Of a DNA stretch of 5,385 bases, positions 1-4,796 are shown piece by piece. Source of the stretch: Halothiobacillaceae bacterium (GTDB lineage: Bacteria; Pseudomonadota; Gammaproteobacteria; Halothiobacillales; Halothiobacillaceae); NCBI GenBank assembly GCA_011380105.1, contig DRZW01000164.1:1-5385 (forward strand), written 5' to 3'. Each line of letters begins with the position of its first letter. Positions within the stretch are counted from its first letter, which is position 1. The position numbers were made by a program, and so were the translations under genes. The notes below the pieces were generated by a model that was not told the origin of the DNA, did no database searches, and was given only the letters and a program-made list of their open reading frames with translations.

Positions 1-1
1 A

Positions 2-61
2 TTATGTTGCCATGATTCACCGATTAAAGACGGTGAAAAGTTGGCCTTATTCCACCGGTAA
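2..61 (+). CDS. Possible C-terminal tail of an upstream gene (partial)
   Basis: Frame 2 is open from the window edge to a TAA at 59-61 and would encode about 19 residues ending in DGEKLALFHR. The stop lies 14 bases before the next ATG, and the Shine-Dalgarno of the next gene falls in that gap, which is normal operon spacing. Frame 3 is also open, up to a TGA at 90-92, and cannot be excluded as the real upstream frame. The piece is too short to assign a family or function. It may equally be non-coding leader. Confidence 0.25.
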   Translation, partial: LCCHDSPIKDGEKLALFHR

Positions 62-75
62 CCGGAGGTTAGCGC

Positions 76-411
76 ATGCAAATGCAAGATGAGATGAAAA
101 AAGTCATTAAGCGTCGCCAAAGGCTAATCCAGATTTGGCCCTTTATTGCATTGACCCTAGCGGGGATGATGGCCGCGTTTTATATCTGGGCATTCATTAA
201 ACAGCCTGTTTTAGTCAATCCGCTACACGTCGTCTCACTAATGCAGACCGGCGGACTGGACAGCACCACCCAAGCATTACTGGCGGTAACCGCACCGATG
301 TTGCTGTTGGTGGTGGGTGCACTGGCATTGCTGTTGCTTTTATTCGTATCCGTCGGGTTGATTAACGAAGGCCGACTGATGCGTGTGCTGGAAAAAAATA
401 TGAAGAACTAA
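76..411 (+). CDS. Small two-helix inner-membrane protein, unknown function
   Basis: I do not recognise this 111-residue protein. It has a basic N-terminus (KKVIKRRQR, residues 8-16), a first hydrophobic helix at about 19-41, a polar loop at about 42-67, and a long Leu/Val-rich second helix at about 68-96, followed by a short charged tail. By the positive-inside rule both ends should be cytoplasmic and the loop periplasmic. The ATG at 76 is preferred because GGAGG at 64-68 is 7 bases upstream. The ATG at 82 would leave 13 bases. No catalytic or binding motif is visible. If the frame ending at 61 is real, the gene is the last of an operon entering from the left. It converges on the PilZ genes with only 57 bases between stop codons. 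That it is a real gene is likely, because of the strong ribosome site and coherent membrane topology; its role is unknown. Confidence 0.75.
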   Translation: MQMQDEMKKVIKRRQRLIQIWPFIALTLAGMMAAFYIWAFIKQPVLVNPLHVVSLMQTGGLDSTTQALLAVTAPMLLLVVGALALLLLLFVSVGLINEGRLMRVLEKNMKN

Positions 412-449
412 CTAATCTAGATGAGCATATTTACAATCGCTTAATCTAG
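412..449. repeat. Short direct repeat between convergent genes
   Basis: TAATCTAG occurs at 413-420 and again at 442-449, 29 bases apart, just after the stop codon of the membrane-protein gene. It may be chance in this AT-rich spacer. No T-run follows either copy. Confidence 0.4.
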
Positions 450-457
450 GTTATTCG

Positions 458-474
458 GATTAGGTACACTAATC
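458..474. repeat. Inverted repeat at the convergent gene ends
   Basis: GATTAG (458-463) and CTAATC (469-474) form a perfect 6-bp stem with a 5-base loop. The right arm overlaps the TAG stop codon of the downstream PilZ gene, which occupies 469-471 on the - strand. It sits where a shared terminator would be expected but lacks a T-run on either side, so any terminator role is doubtful. Confidence 0.3.
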
Positions 475-1188
475 ACGCGAGAAAAAGCGTAACCAACCCC
501 GCTGGAACTTCATGATTAGTTTTGTGAGCTTCTGCTCGTCTTGTACGGGCAAATCAATAAACTCCAGCCCATACAACGCCTCACCCTTTTCCCCGGCGCG
601 CCGGTTACGAATAAATGCATCGGTCGTAAACTTCAGCTCGCCTGTAATATCGACTACTAGTTTGTCGATGGCGACGCCAATTGGCAGGTTAGGATCTTTA
701 CCCCGCCGAAAGGCAATGGCGCAGCCTGTAGCTGAAATATCCGCAATACGCGCTTTTTTCATCTGTTTTTCAGCGGTTGGCGTTACGAAAATCGCCCAAG
801 CCGGTTGAGTCGAGGGCATAGCCACCCTAAAAGCGGCACGTCGCTGTAAACGATATATGGTTTGCGGGTAGGGAAACTTCAGGTATGTCTCCCCTTTTTC
901 CTGATACTCGGCGTACTTGGTGGCATAAAACCAGGTCAACAGTCCATCCACCACCCCTTCAATTTTCACCTTTTCGGCGACAGCTAAATGCCGTCGGGAA
1001 ACCGGGCTGGGGTTTTCCACCAATAACACGCCATTAGCGCTATCCGCACCCACCATGGTCACCTGATCAGAAAATTCTTCATCGCCCACGGGAATTAGCT
1101 TCACCTGACCTAAGCTTTTACTGTGCCGCTCAATGATGCGCTCAATCGTTTTATTGCGCTGAACCTCAATTACCTTTTCCCGCCCCAC
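469..1188 (-). CDS. PilZ-domain c-di-GMP-binding protein, YcgR-like (second of tandem pair)
   Basis: This 239-residue protein has a YcgR-type two-domain layout: an N-terminal beta-rich domain (about 12-110) and a C-terminal PilZ domain (about 113-230). The c-di-GMP-binding residues are present: the RxxxR motif R117-AAF-R121 in the linker, and the DxSxxG motif D150, S152, G155. YcgR proteins in the family bind c-di-GMP and then slow or bias the flagellar motor; other PilZ proteins act on pili or polysaccharide synthesis. The target here is not visible in the sequence. The start is GTG, supported by AGGAG ending about 7 bases upstream. The gene follows its paralogue on the same strand after a 33-base gap with no obvious promoter or terminator, so the two are probably co-transcribed. 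No membrane segment or signal peptide is seen, so it should be cytoplasmic. Confidence 0.9.
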   Translation of the reverse strand: MGREKVIEVQRNKTIERIIERHSKSLGQVKLIPVGDEEFSDQVTMVGADSANGVLLVENPSPVSRRHLAVAEKVKIEGVVDGLLTWFYATKYAEYQEKGETYLKFPYPQTIYRLQRRAAFRVAMPSTQPAWAIFVTPTAEKQMKKARIADISATGCAIAFRRGKDPNLPIGVAIDKLVVDITGELKFTTDAFIRNRRAGEKGEALYGLEFIDLPVQDEQKLTKLIMKFQRGWLRFFSRD

Positions 1189-1221
1189 TTAAGATCTCCT
1201 GGGTTGTATTGGGTACATCAT

Positions 1222-1926
1222 TTACAACATGGCCAAACGCCGTTGGATTTTATAAACCAAATTGAAAATCCGGCGATCGTCACGATCCGATAGCGAATCG
1301 AATTCCACCCCATAAACCACCTTGCCGTCTTTAGTCTGGCGGCGGTTGCGCACGTAAAACCGCAGTTTTAAATCAATATCATCACCGATTCGCAAGCGCC
1401 CCGCTTTTACCACGCTGCCCATATCTAGCATGGGGTCTTCATGTAATTCAACCGCCAGCGCACAACCTGTTGCGGATAAATCGATTATCCGTGCTGCTAT
1501 GACCTCCCGTGATCCGGGAATAGCAAACACAATGGTACCCGGCAACATTGGTGGTAAATCCACTCGCAGCGAGGAGCGGCGCTGGGCTCGCGTCATCGAT
1601 TTAGGAACCGATAGCTCTAATACTCGGGTACTGCCGCGCTTGCGGACGCTAAATTCATCAACGTAAAACCAGCTCAACAAATGATCCATCAACGCCTGCA
1701 CGCGAATGCGTGGCGCACGCTGCAGGCGAGCAAGCATGGCCTGATTAGGCAAGCTCACCACAAAGGTGCGCCGCGCCGGATTAAGCCCCATCATATTGCT
1801 ATGCACAAAGTGATCTTCATCATTCACCGGAATCAATAACACCATGCCTCCGGCGGTGAAATGTCGCGCCAGAATCTGCTCGATGGCAGCGGGTTGCTCA
1901 ACGGTGATGTTTTCCTCTTCAGCCAC
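1222..1926 (-). CDS. PilZ-domain c-di-GMP-binding protein, YcgR-like (first of tandem pair)
   Basis: This 234-residue protein aligns with its downstream neighbour along its whole length. Shared blocks include LIPV-x-DE near residue 31, L-x-WFY near 84, the QRR-x3-R linker, D-x-SATGCA and the RNRR segment at 193-196. The PilZ motifs are intact: R117-SSL-R121 and D149, S151, G154. The N-terminal half (about 12-108) matches the YcgR N-terminal domain type, which in known YcgR proteins adjusts the response to c-di-GMP. The start is GTG at 1926, because a TAA lies two codons upstream in frame and the N-terminus aligns with the paralogue. The ribosome site is poor; only a weak GGA lies about 12 bases upstream. 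The gene is the promoter-proximal member of the pair and is divergent from fbp. The family call is firm; the physiological target is inferred only. Confidence 0.9.
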   Translation of the reverse strand: MAEEENITVEQPAAIEQILARHFTAGGMVLLIPVNDEDHFVHSNMMGLNPARRTFVVSLPNQAMLARLQRAPRIRVQALMDHLLSWFYVDEFSVRKRGSTRVLELSVPKSMTRAQRRSSLRVDLPPMLPGTIVFAIPGSREVIAARIIDLSATGCALAVELHEDPMLDMGSVVKAGRLRIGDDIDLKLRFYVRNRRQTKDGKVVYGVEFDSLSDRDDRRIFNLVYKIQRRLAML

Positions 1927-1980
1927 AAGTGTTTATCCAGCGCTTGACTTTTTATATTTTTGGTGTTGCCCACACCCACT

Positions 1981-1998
1981 CACACGGTGTGTTCCGTG
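1981..1998. promoter_or_regulatory. Overlapping inverted repeats upstream of the PilZ genes
   Basis: CACAC-G-GTGTG (1981-1991) is a perfect 5-bp inverted repeat, and CACGG (1983-1987) also pairs with CCGTG (1994-1998), so two alternative stems overlap. They lie 55-72 bases upstream of the first PilZ start and would be in its 5' untranslated region if transcription begins near 2020. This could be an operator or a leader hairpin. There is no direct evidence for function. Confidence 0.25.
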
Positions 1999-2026
1999 AC
2001 AAGCAGGATCCCCGTATGCAAAAAAG

Positions 2027-2054
2027 TTATCGGTCGCGGTTCAAGAAATCTTGA
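2027..2054 (-). promoter_or_regulatory. Candidate sigma-28-like promoter for the PilZ pair
   Basis: Read on the - strand, ACCGATAA (2034 to 2027) matches 7 of 8 bases of the flagellar sigma factor FliA -10 consensus GCCGATAA. Upstream, TCAAGATT (2054 to 2047) matches about 6 of 8 bases of the -35 consensus TAAAGTTT, with a 12-base spacer where 11 is usual. Transcription would start about 95 bases before the GTG of the first PilZ gene. A FliA promoter would fit a YcgR-like flagellar role, as ycgR of E. coli belongs to the flagellar regulon. It is a by-eye match and the -35 half also belongs to a palindrome. Confidence 0.35.
2041..2054. promoter_or_regulatory. 14-base perfect palindrome, possible operator
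   Basis: TCAAGA-AA-TCTTGA is an inverted repeat with 6-bp arms and a 2-base centre, of the size bound by dimeric helix-turn-helix regulators. It lies between the divergent PilZ and fbp genes, upstream of the likely fbp promoter and over the possible -35 of the PilZ promoter. I cannot assign a regulator, and there is no second copy in the window. Confidence 0.35.
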
Positions 2055-2085
2055 GCGCAGTTTAGGGATTCTACCAACACCAGGC

Positions 2086-2114
2086 TTCGGTTGAGCCTCA
2101 GGATACGGTACTAT
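2086..2114 (+). promoter_or_regulatory. Candidate fbp promoter
   Basis: TTCGGT (2086-2091) and TACTAT (2109-2114) are spaced by 17 bases, a weak sigma-70-like pair. An alternative pairs TTGAGC (2091-2096) with TATACG (2112-2117) at 15 bases. Either would give a leader of about 40 bases before the fbp ATG. Neither is a strong match. Confidence 0.3.
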
Positions 2115-2119
2115 ACGCG

Positions 2120-2141
2120 AAAGTTAGGCTTTAATAACTTT
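2120..2141 (+). promoter_or_regulatory. Inverted repeat in the fbp leader
   Basis: AAAGTTA (2120-2126) and TAACTTT (2135-2141) form a perfect 7-bp inverted repeat with an 8-base loop. It ends 7 bases before the AGAGGA ribosome site (2149-2154) and lies just after the likely transcription start. It could be an operator or a short leader hairpin. The stem is AT-rich and would be weak as RNA. Confidence 0.3.
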
Positions 2142-2163
2142 TAAAACCAGAGGAAAACCAAAC

Positions 2164-3165
2164 ATGTCTGAAGCTAAGCGTCTTTCGCAGTACCTCGCTG
2201 AGCAGCAGCGTTCGGGTCGGGTTGATGCCGATTTTGTTGGCCTGATGAACGACATCGCCGCCGCCTGTAAGCTGATTTCTGATCAGGTTAACAAAGGCAA
2301 CCTAATCGGTCTGCTCGGCTCAGCCGAATCGGAGAACGTCCAAGGCGAGACCCAGAAAAAGCTCGACATCATCTCCAACGACGAATTTACCAACATTCTC
2401 GCCGAAGGCGGCCATGTTGCGGCCTTGGCTTCAGAAGAAATGGACGAGGTTTATAACCTTCCCCCGAATATGAAGCGCGGTGGTTATCTGTGCACCTATG
2501 ACCCACTCGATGGCTCATCCAACATTGATGTCAACGTCACCGTTGGTACTATTTTCTCTGTACTTAAAGCCCCTGAAGGCAAACAAAATCCGGATGAGCA
2601 AGATTTCCTTAAACCAGGTACCGAACAAGTTGCCGCCGGTTACGTTACCTACGGGCCCTCTACTATTCTGGTGCTCACCATTGGAGACGGCGTCGATGGC
2701 TTTACCCTCGATCGTGCTACCGGTGAATTCAAACTGACCCATCCGAACATCACCATCCCCGAGCAGACCAGCGAATTTGCTATTAATATGTCAAACAAGC
2801 GGTTCTGGGATGCACCGGTAACCCGTTACATCGACGAGTGCTTAGCCGGTAAAGAAGGCCCGCGCGGTCGTGATTTCAACATGCGCTGGGTTGCCTCCAT
2901 GGTGGCAGAAGTGCATCGCATCCTCACCCGTGGCGGGGTATTTATGTACCCAATCGACTCCAAAATTCGCGAACGTGGCGGCAAGTTGCGGTTGATGTAT
3001 GAAGCTAACCCGATGTCGATGATCGTTGAACAAGCCGGCGGCATGTCCATTACCGGCCCTGAACGTATTATTAGCGTGCAGCCGCAGAAACTGCACCAAC
3101 GCGTGCCAGTTATTTTAGGCTCGAAAGAGGAAGTTCAACGCATTTGGGATTATCACCACGAATAA
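2164..3165 (+). CDS. fbp: Fructose-1,6-bisphosphatase, class I
   Basis: The enzyme hydrolyses fructose 1,6-bisphosphate to fructose 6-phosphate and phosphate in the cytoplasm, the committed step of gluconeogenesis. The 333-residue length is normal for the class I family. Visible family signatures, in order, are GETQKKLD at 61-68, the metal-ligand segment ASEE at 89-92, the hallmark [10 protein letters not shown] at 113-122, the YGPSTILVL region at 163-171, and the substrate/active-site segment [11 protein letters not shown] at 273-284, with the conserved Lys274 and Glu280. All key catalytic positions appear intact. The ATG has AGAGGA 9 bases upstream, and the N-terminus has the expected helical start. 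The gene stands alone: divergent from the PilZ pair, convergent with the secreted helix-hairpin-helix gene, and followed by terminators. None of its 23 isoleucines uses ATA, in contrast to the polysaccharide gene at the right end. Confidence 0.97.
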   Translation: MSEAKRLSQYLAEQQRSGRVDADFVGLMNDIAAACKLISDQVNKGNLIGLLGSAESENVQGETQKKLDIISNDEFTNILAEGGHVAALASEEMDEVYNLPPNMKRGGYLCTYDPLDGSSNIDVNVTVGTIFSVLKAPEGKQNPDEQDFLKPGTEQVAAGYVTYGPSTILVLTIGDGVDGFTLDRATGEFKLTHPNITIPEQTSEFAINMSNKRFWDAPVTRYIDECLAGKEGPRGRDFNMRWVASMVAEVHRILTRGGVFMYPIDSKIRERGGKLRLMYEANPMSMIVEQAGGMSITGPERIISVQPQKLHQRVPVILGSKEEVQRIWDYHHE

Positions 3166-3176
3166 GTCCGGTTAAG

Positions 3177-3198
3177 CTCCTGGCCTGATCGCCGGGAG
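3177..3198 (+). terminator. Hairpin just after fbp
   Basis: CTCCTGGC (3177-3184) pairs with GCCGGGAG (3191-3198), giving eight pairs with one G-U and a 6-base loop, 12 bases after the fbp stop. No T-run follows, so it may protect the 3' end of the message rather than terminate by itself. The true terminator is probably the next hairpin. Confidence 0.45.
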
Positions 3199-3206
3199 TC
3201 AGACAC

Positions 3207-3244
3207 CAAAAAGCCCGACGTCATCTCGGACCTCGGGCATTTAT
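3207..3244. terminator. Bidirectional rho-independent terminator
   Basis: GCCCGA (3213-3218) pairs with TCGGGC (3233-3238). The stem continues after a single mismatch through GTC/GAC to a 6-base loop. On the - strand the stem is followed directly by TTTTT, a classical terminator for the helix-hairpin-helix gene, whose stop codon is about 28 bases upstream. On the + strand the stem is followed by the T-rich ATTTATTT, so it can also end fbp transcription. Confidence 0.8.
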
Positions 3245-3265
3245 TTGGCTAAGTAATTGCAAGCT

Positions 3266-3553
3266 TTATTCGGTGACGATATCACCCCGGATCTTCTCGA
3301 AAGTCGCCGGGCCGATACCCCGCACCTCCATGATTTCATCGATGTTCTCAAAGCGACCATTTTCCTCACGATAAGCAACAATGCGCTCAGCGTATGTCTC
3401 GCCAATTCCGTTTAATTGGGTTAACTCAGCCGCACTGGCCTCGTTAATGTTCAACTGCATCCCTTTATCAGTCGCATAGATTCCCGGTGTTCCAGATGCC
3501 AGCGCCAACACCGCACCAAACAACAAACCACGACTTAATTTTTTGATATCCAT
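3266..3553 (-). CDS. Exported ComEA-type helix-hairpin-helix protein
   Basis: This 95-residue protein has a signal peptide: KK at 4-5, a hydrophobic core at about 9-20, and a likely cleavage after A27 (IYA|TD). The mature part of about 68 residues is a pair of helix-hairpin-helix motifs: LNINEASAAEL-x3-NGIG at 34-51 and VRGIG at 77-81, each followed by a helix. This is the ComEA DNA-binding module. In naturally competent bacteria ComEA binds incoming double-stranded DNA in the periplasm. Many Gram-negative bacteria carry such short stand-alone versions, whose role is often untested. No other competence genes are visible here. The ATG is well supported by AAGGAGA 7 bases upstream. A promoter candidate lies just upstream and a strong terminator downstream, so it is probably transcribed alone. 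Confidence 0.9.
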   Translation of the reverse strand: MDIKKLSRGLLFGAVLALASGTPGIYATDKGMQLNINEASAAELTQLNGIGETYAERIVAYREENGRFENIDEIMEVRGIGPATFEKIRGDIVTE

Positions 3554-3585
3554 AATTCGTTCTCCTTTTGGTTAATACCAATTTA

Positions 3586-3614
3586 ACTTTAACGTGATAT
3601 TTGTGGAGGAGCAA
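3586..3614 (-). promoter_or_regulatory. Candidate promoter for the helix-hairpin-helix gene
   Basis: On the - strand TTGCTC (3614 to 3609) and TAAAGT (3591 to 3586) are spaced by exactly 17 bases, a moderate sigma-70 match. Transcription would begin near 3579, leaving a leader of about 26 bases that contains the AAGGAGA ribosome site. Confidence 0.4.
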
Positions 3615-4385
3615 GTCTCTTTTTGTTTTGAATAAGATCACCAACAAACACCGAGCAGCTCGATGGATATGAGGTTTTCAGAGAATCTTGCCGCGCCATG
3701 GAGGCGGTAACCAATTTTACTCAAATTTTTCTGTCAAACCGCTAGTTTCCCGGTGGCATTGTCCCGTTTTACTTTAGATCGCTGAAGACATTGGGGAAAC
3801 TCAAAACCTGCTGCGCAGTCCGATTGCAGGGTCGCGTTCGGTTTCGGAGCATACAGGCTTCTTTTTAAAGCACAGGCTTTGCCAGCGTCCGATAAGGCCT
3901 CCCGGTTATTGTGTCGAGCTCCACTATTTTTTTGCCCGAACCGAATCGGTGCATGCTTTGTGAGATCAGACTACCGTCGGCATACACCCCTACTGTCTTC
4001 TTGACATCTCGCACTGCTCACGGGTAACTGGACTTGAACTTGCACGCTACAGTTTTCGAGGTTGCCAGACGCTTGACCGACAAAATTCGTGCCACCGTCT
4101 CATCTCATCCAACTTAATTGCTAAAGATGGAAAAGCCGGGTAGCAGCCCGATCAAGAACTTCAAGTCGAGCATCTTAAGGCGGCGTTCCTCAGCGAACCG
4201 GTCAGTTGTTTCTGCGCAGCCAGGTTCTATCAGCGCAGCTAACAAATCTCAGGAAGTGGTCATTTGAGCGAGGGCAGGCGAAACAATAATTTTCAATTGC
4301 CCCAGGGCGTTGTCATGCCATAAAACTTATCGTGCAGATACGGTTGAACTGCTACAATATCGCGAGCGATGCTTTTCTGATTAAT

Positions 4386-4408
4386 GGTGAAATCAAGGTT
4401 CACCTTTT
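4386..4408 (+). terminator. Terminator-like hairpin in the geneless stretch
   Basis: GGTGAA (4386-4391) pairs perfectly with TTCACC (4399-4404) around a 7-base loop and is followed by TTTT and then AA. It has the form of a modest rho-independent terminator for a + strand transcript. No + strand gene precedes it, which leaves open a small RNA, a decayed gene, or attenuation of a long leader. Confidence 0.35.
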
Positions 4409-4486
4409 AACAGCCTTCAAAACCGAAACCCAACTCAAAAACACATCAAACATCTGGGCACATTGAAAAACTGTCGTGAGCAGACC

Positions 4487-4508
4487 GAGCGCAAGGCTGA
4501 CTGCGCTC
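4487..4508. repeat. GC-rich inverted repeat
   Basis: GAGCGCA (4487-4493) and TGCGCTC (4502-4508) form a perfect 7-bp stem with an 8-base loop. No T-run follows on either strand. It is one of three stems between 4386 and 4558. Confidence 0.4.
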
Positions 4509-4531
4509 AGCTACAGATTGACAACACAGCC

Positions 4532-4558
4532 TTAGGCGAGAGAGTAATCACCGCCTAA
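4532..4558. repeat. Inverted repeat with 13-base loop
   Basis: TTAGGCG (4532-4538) and CGCCTAA (4552-4558) form a perfect 7-bp stem. The flanks are not T-rich. A repeat of this size is expected about once by chance in a kilobase, so its meaning depends on conservation. Confidence 0.35.
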
Positions 4559-4660
4559 AACAGCAATCGGGTTGCGCAGGCTTTAAGGCACTCAACTATT
4601 CATAACAGGATAATCATAAAAGCAAACTCAAAATCCGGCACCGCAAATATGCCAAAAACT

Positions 4661-4691
4661 TTGACTAAACGCATTCTCCTAGACCTAAATT
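4661..4691 (+). promoter_or_regulatory. Candidate promoter for the polysaccharide gene
   Basis: TTGACT (4661-4666) is a near-consensus -35. TAAATT (4686-4691) is a possible -10, with a spacer of 19 bases, or 18 if CTAAAT is used. Transcription would start near 4698, giving a leader of about 100 bases. The surrounding DNA turns clearly AT-rich here. Confidence 0.35.
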
Positions 4692-4747
4692 CATTATCTA
4701 TGACTATATTTCATGAAGTTTTTTAAGATTATTTGATATGGGTTCGC

Positions 4748-4763
4748 CGCTATTTCTATAGCG
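4748..4763 (+). promoter_or_regulatory. Leader hairpin before the polysaccharide gene
   Basis: CGCTAT (4748-4753) and ATAGCG (4758-4763) form a perfect 6-bp stem closed by the tetraloop TTCT. It ends 33 bases before the GTG start and has no T-run after it. It could affect translation or message stability, or mark an operator. Confidence 0.3.
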
Positions 4764-4796
4764 TGTTGGCAAATAAATATCTCGACTAGAAAAAAA

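Larger units (their letters stand above)
3615..4660. other. Geneless stretch of about 1 kb; no intact reading frame
   Basis: I find no supportable gene here. The longest open run is 78 codons on the - strand (3734-3970), and it contains no ATG, GTG or TTG. Other runs have protein-like composition: 44 codons on the - strand ending at 4114, and 55 codons on the + strand ending in TAA at 4556-4558. None has a good start with a ribosome site. Read through in one - strand frame from about 4320 to 3775, the stretch has stops at roughly the density expected by chance, so an old pseudogene is possible but not shown. Several hairpins cluster in its right third. It could be a decayed gene remnant, a long leader of the polysaccharide operon, or plain spacer. 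Confidence 0.55.

Noticed and set aside
512..808. 98-codon open frame on the + strand
   Set aside because: It is the antisense shadow of the PilZ gene, which has clear family motifs on the other strand.
2515..2742. Antisense open frame within fbp, with similar ones at 2826-3050 and 2842-3099
   Set aside because: They are shadows of fbp, whose own frame carries all the enzyme motifs.
3704..3712. GGCGGTAAC, resembling the ops element GGCGGTAG bound by RfaH in polysaccharide operon leaders
   Set aside because: Only 7 of 8 bases match, it is about 1.1 kb from the polysaccharide gene, and no JUMPstart context surrounds it. A match this good is expected by chance at fair frequency.
3852..3880. 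ACAGGCTT repeated twice within about 25 bases
   Set aside because: An isolated 8-base direct repeat with no further copies, no inverted partner and no associated gene; treated as chance.
3734..3970. 78-codon open run on the - strand
   Set aside because: No ATG, GTG or TTG occurs in it and no family signature is visible. A run of this length is near the expected maximum for non-coding DNA of this size over six frames.
4021..4060. GTTCAAGTCC on the - strand, like a tRNA T-loop
   Set aside because: The flanking bases do not form a T-stem, and no acceptor, D or anticodon arm can be built around it.
4293..4403. 36-residue GTG-started frame on the - strand
   Set aside because: The translation looks protein-like, but the ribosome site is poor, the frame is very short and no family is recognised.
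4391..4558. 55-codon + strand run ending in LQIDNTALGERVITA, loosely reminiscent of a membrane-fusion protein (HlyD) coiled coil
   Set aside because: The likeness is only impressionistic. The sole ATG/GTG/TTG-type start is a TTG at 4463 without a ribosome site, and the diagnostic lipoyl or barrel-sandwich motifs are absent.
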